Part shown: positions 25,893 through 33,213 of the stretch, in pieces
Layout of the letters: the number at the start of each line of letters is the position of its first letter
Numbering within the stretch: position 1 is the first letter of the stretch
Assembly: GCA_004557455.1 (NCBI GenBank)
Contig: SFDX01000010.1
Location: 1-64,000 of the forward strand
DNA: 64,000 bases
Origin: Akkermansia muciniphila
Lineage (GTDB): Bacteria > Verrucomicrobiota > Verrucomicrobiia > Verrucomicrobiales > Akkermansiaceae
Direction: 5' to 3'
Notes under the pieces: generated by a model
What the model saw: only the letters and a program-made list of their open reading frames with translations
What the model was told of the DNA's origin: nothing
The model's database searches: none
Made by a program: the position numbers and the translations under genes

Positions 25893-26504
25893 TTAGCGGG
25901 AGTACAACTCAACGATGAGCTGAACGTTCACGATGGGAGCAATCTCCTCCACGGTGGGGATGCGGCTCACCTTCGCGGAGAGCTTGTTGGCGTCCTGCTC
26001 CAGCCACTCGGGGGCGGTAGCATTGGCAGCCAGCTCAACGAAGCGGTTGGCGAGGGCCTGGGAGCGGGCCTTGGCGGCCACCGTCACCACATCACCGGGC
26101 TTGCAGCTGTAGGAAGGAATGTTGACCTTCTTACCGTTCACGAGCACGTGGCCGTGGCTGACCATCTGGCGGGCAGCGGCGCGGGTGTTCGCGTAGTTCA
26201 GGCGGTAGATGACATTGTCGAGGCGAAGCTCCAGCAGCTGCAGGAGGATATCACCCGTAACACCACGGCGGCGAGCAGCCTCCGCATAGTACTTACGGAA
26301 CTGACCCTCGAGCACACCGTACATGAAGCGCAGCTTCTGCTTCTCGGCAAGCATGATACCGTAGTCGGACTTCTTCTTGCGGCCGGCGCGGGCACCGTGT
26401 TGTCCCGGGGGGAAGGGACGACGGGCAAAAGCCTTGCTGGCGCCGAAGAGCTCAACACCGAAACGGCGGCTGATCTTGGCGGTAGGACCTGTATAACGAG
26501 CCAT
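25893..26504 (-). CDS. rpsD: 30S ribosomal protein S4
   Basis: S4 is a primary 16S rRNA binder that starts assembly of the small-subunit body. The 203-residue length is standard. It begins ARYTGPTAKISRRFGVELFG, has FPPGQHGARAGRKKKSDYGIMLAEKQKLRFMYG and the S4 RNA-binding region (RLDNVIYRLNYANTRAAARQMVSHGHVLVNGKKVNIPSYSCKPGD), and ends VQLIVELYSR. It is the last gene of rpsM-rpsK-rpsD, 31 nt after rpsK. No zinc-ribbon Cys cluster is seen near the N-terminus. In many bacteria S4 represses its own operon by binding the leader. Confidence 0.97.
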   Translation of the reverse strand: MARYTGPTAKISRRFGVELFGASKAFARRPFPPGQHGARAGRKKKSDYGIMLAEKQKLRFMYGVLEGQFRKYYAEAARRRGVTGDILLQLLELRLDNVIYRLNYANTRAAARQMVSHGHVLVNGKKVNIPSYSCKPGDVVTVAAKARSQALANRFVELAANATAPEWLEQDANKLSAKVSRIPTVEEIAPIVNVQLIVELYSR

Positions 26505-26535
26505 AATGTGTTTAGAGAATAGTTACTTGGTTAAA

Positions 26536-27066
26536 TTATGCACGGCGAGCCTTGGGAGGACGGCAACCATTGTGGGGGATGGGGGTAACATCCTCCACCA
26601 CAGTGATATCCAAGCCGATAGCCTGAACGGCACGCACGGCGGACTCGCGGCCGGAGCCCGGGCCCTTCACCTGCACACGCACCTCCTTGAGGCCGTGGCC
26701 CATCGCCTGGCGGCAGGCGTCCTGGCAGACCACCTGGCCGGCGTAAGCCGTACTCTTGCGGCTGCCCTTAAAGTTCAGCTTACCGGCGGAGGACCAGCCG
26801 ATCACGTTGCCCTTGAGGTCCGTGACACTCACCACCGTGTTGTTAAAGGTGGACGAGATGTGAACGATACCGGTGGTAATGTTCTTGCTGCCCTTAGCCT
26901 TGAGGATCTTAACCTTCTCCTCGTCGTCAGCCAAGCCGAGCTCGGCAAAGATATCGCGACGGCCCTCCGGCTTCTTCTCGGCCGGGGCCTCAGCGGCGGG
27001 AGCATCGGCCACGACGGCAACGGGGGTCTCCTCCTTCACTTCTTCCTGGATGGTTTCTTCAGCCAT
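26536..27066 (-). CDS. rpsK: 30S ribosomal protein S11 with acidic N-terminal extension
   Basis: S11 lies on the platform of the small subunit near the mRNA exit. The core from about residue 58 (KAKGSKNITTGIVHISSTFNNTVVSVTD) through PGSGRESAVRAVQAIGLDI and the end DVTPIPHNGCRPPKARRA is textbook S11. The total of 176 residues exceeds the usual ~129 by about 47. The extra part is an N-terminal Glu/Ala/Pro stretch (AEETIQEEVKEETPVAV, APAAEAPAEKKPEG), with charge opposite to what an rRNA-binding tail would carry. The start at 27066 is 27 nt after rpsM, and no later ATG gives a normal-length S11. Confidence 0.95.
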   Translation of the reverse strand: MAEETIQEEVKEETPVAVVADAPAAEAPAEKKPEGRRDIFAELGLADDEEKVKILKAKGSKNITTGIVHISSTFNNTVVSVTDLKGNVIGWSSAGKLNFKGSRKSTAYAGQVVCQDACRQAMGHGLKEVRVQVKGPGSGRESAVRAVQAIGLDITVVEDVTPIPHNGCRPPKARRA

Positions 27067-27093
27067 TGTCAGTTTTTTGTCTTAAAGGTTAAA

Positions 27094-27465
27094 TCAGGAC
27101 TTCTTGGCGCCGACGGTCTTCTTGCGGCCCTTGCGGGTACGCGCATTGGTGCGGGTACGCTGACCGCGCACGGGCAGCCCCTTGCGGTGGCGGATGCCAC
27201 GCAGGCAGTTGATGCTGGTAAGACGCTTGAGAGCCAGCTGCTTCTCACGACGAAGGTCACCCTCGATGAGGATGTTGTTGCTCGTGATCGCTTGGACAAT
27301 CTTCGTCAGCTGTGCGTCGGAGAGGGTGCCGGTGCGCAGGTCCGGGGAAACGCCGGACTGCTCCAGCACCTTCTTGGCGATGGAGGGCCCGATGCCATAG
27401 ATATAGCAAAGGGAAGCCTCGATGCGCTTCTCATTGGGTATTTCGATACCGAAAAGACGTGCCAT
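27094..27465 (-). CDS. rpsM: 30S ribosomal protein S13
   Basis: S13 binds the head of the small subunit and contacts the large subunit and P-site tRNA. The 123-residue protein begins MARLFGIEIPNEKRIEASLCYIYGIGPSIAKKVLE, has the helix-two-turns-helix region GTLSDAQLTKIVQAI and the family end RGIRHRKGLPVRGQRTRTNARTRKGRKKTV. It is the first gene of a three-gene cluster. The infA and rpmJ genes that often precede it are absent, and rpoA and rplQ do not follow rpsD. Confidence 0.97.
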   Translation of the reverse strand: MARLFGIEIPNEKRIEASLCYIYGIGPSIAKKVLEQSGVSPDLRTGTLSDAQLTKIVQAITSNNILIEGDLRREKQLALKRLTSINCLRGIRHRKGLPVRGQRTRTNARTRKGRKKTVGAKKS

Positions 27466-27493
27466 AATTGGTGTGAGTGTTTATCTTGTTTGC

Positions 27494-27528
27494 GGGCGCT
27501 CCCTCCCGGGTGCGCGCTTGCTGCGCCC
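27494..27528 (-). promoter_or_regulatory. GC-rich leader hairpin of the rpsM operon
   Basis: GGGCGC (27494-27499) and GCGCCC (27523-27528) can pair around a 23-nt loop that has its own GC-rich pairing potential. The hairpin occupies the start of the predicted 5' leader (about 60 nt). It could be an autoregulatory protein-binding site, but that is only inferred. Confidence 0.35.
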
Positions 27529-27529
27529 C

Positions 27530-27557
27530 ACTATACTCCCCTTTTCGGGAAATGCAA
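27530..27557 (-). promoter_or_regulatory. rpsM operon promoter
   Basis: Minus strand: TTGCAT (27557-27552), 16-bp spacer, TATAGT (27535-27530). Confidence 0.65.
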
Positions 27558-27634
27558 GCAAAATCTCACACTTTTTTACTTCTTTGGATAAATTTGGGAT
27601 TTTTACTCCCATTTTCGGCCCCTGCTCGCCGTTT

Positions 27635-28738
27635 TCAGTGGTAAATACGCGGCAGGCGCGGTCCGAGCCCGGTGAAGATCTCCCACACGATGGTCTCAGC
27701 CTGCTCCGCGACACGGAGGGCGGGGCAGTGCGGCCCGATGAGCTCCACCTCATCCCCGGGCCCGACGAAGGGCAGCGCGGAGACATCTGCCATAATCTGG
27801 TCCATCGTCACGCGGCCGAGCATGGGGCAGTGCCGCCCATTGATATAGAGAGAGGGGGATTTACCTGAAAGCCGGCGCGACCAGCCGTCCGCATAGCCGA
27901 TACCGATGGTCGCCACGCGGGTGGGCCGCTGCGTGATGAAGGTGCGCCCGTAAGCCACACCGTGCCCGGCGGGCAGCTCGCGCACCAAGGTTACGCGGGA
28001 GGCAAGCTTGAGGGTACTGCGCAGCACACCGTCGTAAATGGACGCGATGGGAGAATACCCGTAGAGGATAAGACCGGGGCGGATCAGGTTGGCGCAGGGC
28101 ACCTCGTAGCCCAGCTCGCCCGCGCTGGCGGCCAAGTGGCGGAAGCGCAGGCGGAAGTGCTGCTGTAACAGCTCTACACAGGCGGTAAAGACCCCGATCT
28201 CCGCCTGCGTGAAGGGCACGTCCTCATCTGCTGCGGGCATGTGGGACATCACGCCGTCCACCTTGAGATTCCGCATGGCCTTGAGGCTGTCCACTATACC
28301 ACCGAGCTGCGCGGGCAAAAAGCCCTCCCGCCCCATGCCCGTATCCACCGCCACATGCACCGGGAAGGTCTTGTCATACAGCTCTGCCAAGGATTGAAAC
28401 TGCGCGGCCTCCTCAAGGGTGGAGATGGTGCAGCACCAGTTATTGAGCACAATTTCCTCCCGCTCATCGGGCAGGGTCGGGCCCAGAATAAAAGGCTTGG
28501 TGCGCACCCCCGCGCGGCTCAGGCGCCGGGCCTCACCCGCATTCGCCACACCGAAAAAGTCGATTCCGTCGTTATCCAGCCGACGCGCCACCGGCTCCAG
28601 CCCGTGCCCATAGGCCCCGGCCTTCACCACCGGCATGAGCCGCGCCCCGGGGTTGGCTTGGCGGGCTATATCGAGGTTGTGCGCGATGGCTTCCAAATCC
28701 ACTTCCACCCACGCGCGAGAGGGACTTTCATGCTGCAT
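27635..28738 (-). CDS. alr: Alanine racemase
   Basis: Alr is a PLP enzyme that makes D-alanine for peptidoglycan. The 367-residue length is standard. It begins RAWVEVDLEAIAHNL and places the PLP lysine in VVKAGAYGHG (Lys39); most family members have VKADAYGHG, so the Asp is Gly here. Other landmarks are CANLIRPGLILYG, GVAYGRTF and GIGYADG, and the C-terminal ISRCP-like position reads GRVTMDQIMADVS. The catalytic tyrosine on the opposite strand domain corresponds to the YG or GYADG region. The start lies 6 nt after a -10 box. It diverges from an acyltransferase gene. Confidence 0.94.
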   Translation of the reverse strand: MQHESPSRAWVEVDLEAIAHNLDIARQANPGARLMPVVKAGAYGHGLEPVARRLDNDGIDFFGVANAGEARRLSRAGVRTKPFILGPTLPDEREEIVLNNWCCTISTLEEAAQFQSLAELYDKTFPVHVAVDTGMGREGFLPAQLGGIVDSLKAMRNLKVDGVMSHMPAADEDVPFTQAEIGVFTACVELLQQHFRLRFRHLAASAGELGYEVPCANLIRPGLILYGYSPIASIYDGVLRSTLKLASRVTLVRELPAGHGVAYGRTFITQRPTRVATIGIGYADGWSRRLSGKSPSLYINGRHCPMLGRVTMDQIMADVSALPFVGPGDEVELIGPHCPALRVAEQAETIVWEIFTGLGPRLPRIYH

Positions 28739-28744
28739 GCCCCT

Positions 28745-28773
28745 ACCCTAGCACCGCCGCGCCCCTTTTGCAA
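28745..28773 (-). promoter_or_regulatory. alr promoter
   Basis: Minus strand: TTGCAA (28773-28768), 17-bp spacer, TAGGGT (28750-28745), 6 nt to the ATG. Confidence 0.55.
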
Positions 28774-28818
28774 GGCAAATCCCTGTCGTGCGCGCATTTC
28801 CTTCCAAGCGGCACGCAT

Positions 28819-28847
28819 TTGACACCACGCGGCAAATGTGCTATGAA
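28819..28847 (+). promoter_or_regulatory. Promoter of the acyltransferase gene at 28855
   Basis: TTGACA (28819-28824), 17-bp spacer, TATGAA (28842-28847), then 7 nt to the ATG at 28855. An in-frame ATG at 28843 overlaps the -10 box and would be upstream of the transcript start. Confidence 0.65.
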
Positions 28848-28854
28848 TATCCCC

Positions 28855-30066
28855 ATGCCTACCGAGAATCGACAGCGCCTCGTCTGGGTAGATGCCCTGC
28901 GATTTGCAGCCATCTTCCTCGTCATCCTCAGCCACAGTTGCGACCCCCTCACCGCCAACCCGGATCCCGCCGTATCATCCGACCCCTCGCTCGGCTTCTG
29001 GGGAGCTTGTTGGCAGAGTCTCACCCGACCGAGCGTGCCGCTTTTTGTTTGCATGACGGGCCTGCTACTGCTCCCGGTGCGGGAAGACATGTTCACCTTC
29101 TGGAGCCGCCGCTGCCGGCGTGTGCTGTGGCCCTTCCTCATCTGGAGCGTTCTCTACTGCCTCTACCCCGTCATCGGCATGGGCCTCGGCATGGCTCCGG
29201 AAACAGTCACCCGTTGCTTCGTAGAGGTGGAGACCCCCTCCCCCGCCCTGTGTGATGCGCTGCAGAACATCGCGCGCATACCCTTCGACTTCACGCCCTA
29301 CGCCGTGCACATGTGGTACATCTTCCTGGTTCTGGGGCTCTACCTGTACCTGCCCGTCTTCTCCGCCTGGGTAGCAAAAGCCACACGGCGGGAAAAGCTG
29401 GCCGTGCTGGGCATTTGGTTCCTCTCCCTCTTCCTCCCGTATGCAGCGATCGTCACCCCGCAATGCCTGGGCACCTGTGCGTGGAATCACTTCGGCATGC
29501 TGTACTACTTCGCCGGCTTCAGCGGCTACCTGCTCCTGGGGCACCTCATCTCCACAGCCCCGGCCCCGAGCTTCCGCCGCGCGCTCGGCATCGGCCTGCC
29601 GCTCATTATCATCGGTTACGCAATCACCCTGATCGGCTTCCGCATCACCCAAACCCTGCCGCAGGACGCCGCGGATTGGGAACTCGGCAGGCTTATCTGC
29701 CACGCGTGCTCCCCGACCGCCATTGCCGCCCCGTACACGGAGCTGCATGAAACCTGCCTGATGTACTGCTCCCCGAATGTGGCACTGATGACACTCGGTG
29801 TACTCCTCATCTTCCGCAGCCTCCCCGCCGCCCGCTTCTCCCCCGCCCTACAGGCCGCCCTGCGCAACCTCACGGCCTGCGGCCTCGGCATCTACTTGGT
29901 GCACTACCTCATCATCGGACCTGCCAACATCCTCGTGCAGAACGCCAAGGTGCCCATCCCCCTGCAGGTTCCCCTCTCCGCGATCATCACCATCGCCGTT
30001 GTCTGGCCCTGCGTGGCGCTCCTGCGCCGGCTCCTGCGGCGGCATGCCGCCATCGTCTTGGGCTGA
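28855..30066 (+). CDS. Acyltransferase family 3 membrane protein (WecH/OafA-like, no SGNH domain)
   Basis: From the ATG at 28855 the product has 403 residues: PTENRQRLVWVDALRFAAIFLVILSHSCDPL, with the first-helix His of acyltransferase-3 proteins (LSHSCD), then TRPSVPLFVCMTGLLLLPV and HMWYIFLVLGLYLYLPV. About ten membrane helices fill the rest; no extra soluble domain is present. The family O-acylates surface sugars or small carbohydrates using cytosolic acyl-CoA. Neighbours (alr divergent, a MarR-type regulator next) do not show the substrate. Codons are strongly C-ending throughout. Confidence 0.8.
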   Translation: MPTENRQRLVWVDALRFAAIFLVILSHSCDPLTANPDPAVSSDPSLGFWGACWQSLTRPSVPLFVCMTGLLLLPVREDMFTFWSRRCRRVLWPFLIWSVLYCLYPVIGMGLGMAPETVTRCFVEVETPSPALCDALQNIARIPFDFTPYAVHMWYIFLVLGLYLYLPVFSAWVAKATRREKLAVLGIWFLSLFLPYAAIVTPQCLGTCAWNHFGMLYYFAGFSGYLLLGHLISTAPAPSFRRALGIGLPLIIIGYAITLIGFRITQTLPQDAADWELGRLICHACSPTAIAAPYTELHETCLMYCSPNVALMTLGVLLIFRSLPAARFSPALQAALRNLTACGLGIYLVHYLIIGPANILVQNAKVPIPLQVPLSAIITIAVVWPCVALLRRLLRRHAAIVLG

Positions 30067-30095
30067 CCCGCTCACACCATAAATATCCCCCGTTG

Positions 30096-30122
30096 CAAAT
30101 TATTTTGTCTTGACAATATTTG
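30096..30122. promoter_or_regulatory. Imperfect inverted repeat over the marR -35 box: likely operator
   Basis: TTGTC-TT-GACAA (30105-30116) with outer arms CAAAT (30096-30100) and ATTTG (30118-30122) forms an inverted repeat that covers the -35 hexamer. MarR-family proteins commonly bind such sites to repress their own gene; that is the inferred role. Confidence 0.5.
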
Positions 30123-30138
30123 CGGCGGGGGCTATACT
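30110..30138 (+). promoter_or_regulatory. Promoter of the MarR-type gene
   Basis: TTGACA (30110-30115), 17-bp spacer, TATACT (30133-30138), 6 nt to the ATG at 30145. Confidence 0.75.
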
Positions 30139-30144
30139 TTCTCC

Positions 30145-30618
30145 ATGGAAAACGCAGAAGCCGCACATCACATCCATTTCCGCAAGCTGATTGACATTGC
30201 TGACGACATGCGCCGCAAGGTCTTCAAGGAAGCCAATCAGGCCCAACAGAAGAAGATCATGGGACTCACCGTGCGGCAGGGCGGGGCCGTGGGACAACTG
30301 AAAACTCTCACGGAACAGAATCCGGATGGGGTCGCGCTCAAAACCCTTGCCAAGCACCTCCAGATGACGATTCCCGCCACCTCACTTCTCGTTGAGTCCA
30401 TGGTCAGCAAGGGACTCTTTGAGCGCACCCCGAACCCGAACGACCGCCGCGCCGTCTGCATCCGCCTCTCCGCCAAGGGATTGTCACTCTTTGCAGACAT
30501 GTACTCCCACATGGAGGCCGATGCAGCCAAGCTCTTCACCTGCCTCACTCCCGAGGAAGCCGCAGAGTTCAGCCGCATCATCACCAAGTTGCACAGCAAC
30601 TACTTCAGCAGGGCGTAA
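30145..30618 (+). CDS. MarR-family transcriptional regulator
   Basis: This 157-residue winged-helix protein is likely a dimeric repressor answering to small ligands or stress. The recognition region runs DGVALKTLAKHLQMTIPATSLLVESMVSKGLFERTPNPNDRRAVCIRLSAKG, with the wing motif NPNDRRAVCIRLSAKG typical of MarR. The N-terminal helix (HIHFRKLIDIADDMRRKVFKEA) and C-terminal helix (LTPEEAAEFSRIITKL) would form the dimer interface. A promoter with an overlapping inverted repeat suggests autoregulation. No obvious target gene follows; uppP converges from the other side. Confidence 0.88.
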   Translation: MENAEAAHHIHFRKLIDIADDMRRKVFKEANQAQQKKIMGLTVRQGGAVGQLKTLTEQNPDGVALKTLAKHLQMTIPATSLLVESMVSKGLFERTPNPNDRRAVCIRLSAKGLSLFADMYSHMEADAAKLFTCLTPEEAAEFSRIITKLHSNYFSRA

Positions 30619-30669
30619 CGCCACTGCTACCGAGCGACTGCGAGAAATCTTCGGCAGCCGGGTATCGTC

Positions 30670-31497
30670 TCATACGCTGAAGCCGAAGCAGAGGACGAGA
30701 AGAAGCATGAATGCAGCGGCTGCCAAACGATACCAACCGAAGATGGCGAGGCTGTGCTTATTGAGATAACCCACCATCCATTTAACAGCAGCCAATGCAC
30801 TGGCCCAAGCTACCACAGTACCGACGAGCATGGGCAGCCAGCCGATTTCGCGCAACATGCAATCTCCGTATTTGAGCGCATCGTGGCAGGTAGCGGCCCC
30901 GAGCGTGATGAGGCCGAGCAGGAAGCTGAACTCCACCGCCGCCGCTACACTGAGGCCCACGCAGAGACCGCCGAGCATGGTCATGAGACTGCGACTGGTC
31001 CCCGGCACCATGGCCACACACTGTAAAAGCCCCACGCCGAGGGCACCGCGCCAAGTGAGTTCCTCCAGCGGGGCCCCTGCCATACCGCGCCCGCTCTTCT
31101 CGCGGGCACGAGCATACATCAGGATGACGATACCCCCGATGGCCCACGCCAGCATTACCGTTGTGGCACTGAAGAGGTAATCCTTAATCAGCCCGCCGCA
31201 AATCAGCCCTACGACCGCAGCCGGCAGGAAGCCCACCAGCATGTTAATGAGCATACGCAGCCCCGCGGGATCCTTGCCCAGCAGGCCGCGCACCATGAAC
31301 GCGACACGGCGGTAGTACAACCCCAACACGGCCAGAATGGCCCCGCCCTGAATACAGATTTCGAACGCCTTCACCGCATCTCCTTCCGGAATGGACATGA
31401 GGTTCTGCGCGATAATCAGGTGCCCGGTGGAGCTGACGGGCAGATACTCCGTCAACCCCTCCACAATGCCGAGGATGATTGCTTCCAAGATGCTCAT
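30670..31497 (-). CDS. uppP: Undecaprenyl-diphosphate phosphatase
   Basis: UppP (BacA) removes a phosphate from undecaprenyl diphosphate so that the lipid carrier can be reused in cell-wall and glycan synthesis. The product has 275 residues and about eight helices. The catalytic EGLTEYLPVSSTGHLI sits at residues 13-28 (Glu13/Glu17, His26), and the second signature is MVPGTSRSLMTMLGGLCVGLS. The start MSILEAIILG at 31497 fits both the family and the upstream promoter; an earlier in-frame ATG at 31530 lies upstream of the -10 box. Overexpression of the family gives bacitracin resistance. Confidence 0.94.
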   Translation of the reverse strand: MSILEAIILGIVEGLTEYLPVSSTGHLIIAQNLMSIPEGDAVKAFEICIQGGAILAVLGLYYRRVAFMVRGLLGKDPAGLRMLINMLVGFLPAAVVGLICGGLIKDYLFSATTVMLAWAIGGIVILMYARAREKSGRGMAGAPLEELTWRGALGVGLLQCVAMVPGTSRSLMTMLGGLCVGLSVAAAVEFSFLLGLITLGAATCHDALKYGDCMLREIGWLPMLVGTVVAWASALAAVKWMVGYLNKHSLAIFGWYRLAAAAFMLLLVLCFGFSV

Positions 31498-31508
31498 AAC
31501 TGCGCAAT

Positions 31509-31537
31509 GCAATACCCTACTTCCGCCCAAAGGTCAA
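31509..31537 (-). promoter_or_regulatory. uppP promoter
   Basis: Minus strand: TTGACC (31537-31532), 17-bp spacer, TATTGC (31514-31509), 11 nt to the ATG. Confidence 0.55.
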
Positions 31538-31586
31538 TCCAAAAGCGAAAAAAAATCGACTTTTCCCGCGTCAGCGAAAAAAAAGG

Positions 31587-31615
31587 TTGAAGAGGGAGGG
31601 AAAAAATGGTATGGT
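31587..31615 (+). promoter_or_regulatory. Promoter of the pseudopilin operon
   Basis: TTGAAG (31587-31592), 17-bp spacer, TATGGT (31610-31615), leaving a leader of about 25 nt before the ATG at 31647. Confidence 0.45.
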
Positions 31616-31646
31616 GGACGGCGCAGATTCTGTACGCATACACAGC

Positions 31647-32372
31647 ATGAAAATTTTATCCAAGGGCAAGCGAAGCGGCTTCACACTGGTGGAGCTGCTG
31701 GTGGTGATGGCCATCATGGCCATCCTGATGGGGCTCGGCGGCTCGATGATCAACGGGGTGGGCAAGGGCCGCTCCATGGATTCCGCCGTGGGGCAGTTCC
31801 GGCAGATGCTGGAGGAGGCGCAGCGGACCGCCCAGCGCTGCGGCACCTACTCTCGCTTGGTCATCGCAAAGGACGACAGGAACCGCTCAGAGCGCTCGCC
31901 GCACCTGCGTTGGATGGCGGTGCAGACTTTCCAACGCAAACCCGGTCAGGAGCCCACGGAGGTGAACCCCAAGGGGAGCTGGAAGACCTTAGGTACACCC
32001 AAGTTGCTGCCGCAGGGTATCTACTTCAGCCCCAAGCACAGCCGCACCCTGGAGTGGAGCCACGGCAGCAAGGATGTCATGGGTCGGGATACGGTGTCCG
32101 TACCCGGGCGCGCCGGGATGGAGGTGTATTGCATTGAGTTTGATGACAAGGGACGCTTTGTGGCCCCGAATGCGGATCCGCAAACGGCTACACGCCCGTG
32201 CCGCATGGTGCTGATAGCCGGTCGCCCTGGGGCCGGGAAGGGCGCGGCGGACGGCATTCTGCCTGTGCCGATGGGCAAGGACGGCAAACCCGGTGTGGCA
32301 GCAGGGGTGCTGGTGTGGCCCCACGGCAAGATCGAGGCATTGCGCACCCGTGAGCAGATTTTCGATAATTAA
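31647..32372 (+). CDS. Type II pseudopilin-like protein, first of three
   Basis: From the ATG at 31647 this 241-residue protein has a short basic leader (MKILSKGKRSG) and the prepilin peptidase site GFTLVELLVVMAIMAILMGL, so it is processed after Gly and methylated on Phe. The rest reads like a GspH or 'Verru_Chthon cassette D'-type protein: DSAVGQFRQMLEEAQRTAQRCGTYSRLVI. An earlier in-frame ATG at 31587 would put 20 odd residues before the leader and lies in the promoter. The three pseudopilin genes are in one operon (gaps of 12 and 28 nt) with no secretion ATPase, secretin or prepilin peptidase nearby. Confidence 0.78.
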   Translation: MKILSKGKRSGFTLVELLVVMAIMAILMGLGGSMINGVGKGRSMDSAVGQFRQMLEEAQRTAQRCGTYSRLVIAKDDRNRSERSPHLRWMAVQTFQRKPGQEPTEVNPKGSWKTLGTPKLLPQGIYFSPKHSRTLEWSHGSKDVMGRDTVSVPGRAGMEVYCIEFDDKGRFVAPNADPQTATRPCRMVLIAGRPGAGKGAADGILPVPMGKDGKPGVAAGVLVWPHGKIEALRTREQIFDN

Positions 32373-32384
32373 CAAGAACGGACT

Positions 32385-33185
32385 ATGACAGCAAGGGACA
32401 TGACAAGCAGACGCCGAGGCGGGTTCACCCTCACGGAAACCCTCATTGCCTTGGGGGTAGTGGGTATATTGCTGGCCCTCTTTTTAACGATCTTTGTACC
32501 GGCCCGTTCGATGGTGCGAGATGCCCTCATCTGCCAAGAGGCGGACCGTGTGGCCAGCACGCTGAAGGCGGAGCTGACCACCCTGCGTGCGGGGGAGAGC
32601 GCACCGCCCGGGGCCAAACAATCCTCTCTCGGGCAATACATCAGCTCGTTTGACAAGGCTTTCCTGCTCATGAGCTGCTCGCGCACACCGGGCACGGCGC
32701 TCATCATCTTCTCCTACCGCGCCGACACGGATGCTCAGGCGACGCCTAAGGGCGGCTATTACCCCGCCATGCAGGCACGCAGCAACAAGAAGAACAAGGC
32801 GGGCAAGAAAGTGCAGGGGGCAGAGACTTTCCGACTGGGGCAGATGCTGACCGTGGTATGCCCCATTAACAAGATGGACGCGCGCCTCAAGGAGGCTCTG
32901 CGTTACTCCCAAGGGCCGGTATTCATGGTTCGCATGTCGGAGCTGGTGGAGAACCGCGATGGTTCGTACACCGTTTCCTCCAAGCCCGGCACGATTTCCC
33001 GAGCCAATACGCCGGAGAAGTTTGTCTCCTCCGACAAGGATGACAAAGAGGGCTGGGGCGGTGTGCTGATGACGCGGGCTGATTTCTTTGTGCTGCCCAC
33101 GCCGGATCCTGCCCGCTACAAGCATAAAACATGGAAACAGATGGGATGCCCCACTTTCTCCGTGAACATGTCTTTCCACCGCTGA
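32385..33185 (+). CDS. Type II pseudopilin-like protein, second of three
   Basis: The 266-residue product has leader MTARDMTSRRRG and processing site GFTLTETLIALGVVGILLALFLTIF, with a Thr in place of the common Val at +4 and Glu at +5 kept. The remainder is soluble and mixed, with CQEADRVASTLKAELTTLRAGE and MLTVVCPINKMDARLKEALRYSQGPVFMVRMSEL. I cannot assign it to GspI, J or G; it may correspond to one of the Verru_Chthon cassette families. A second start at 32400 is possible. It would assemble with its neighbours into a short periplasmic pseudopilus. Confidence 0.7.
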   Translation: MTARDMTSRRRGGFTLTETLIALGVVGILLALFLTIFVPARSMVRDALICQEADRVASTLKAELTTLRAGESAPPGAKQSSLGQYISSFDKAFLLMSCSRTPGTALIIFSYRADTDAQATPKGGYYPAMQARSNKKNKAGKKVQGAETFRLGQMLTVVCPINKMDARLKEALRYSQGPVFMVRMSELVENRDGSYTVSSKPGTISRANTPEKFVSSDKDDKEGWGGVLMTRADFFVLPTPDPARYKHKTWKQMGCPTFSVNMSFHR

Positions 33186-33213
33186 AATTAACCTCATCTT
33201 TCGTTTTTTTGAC

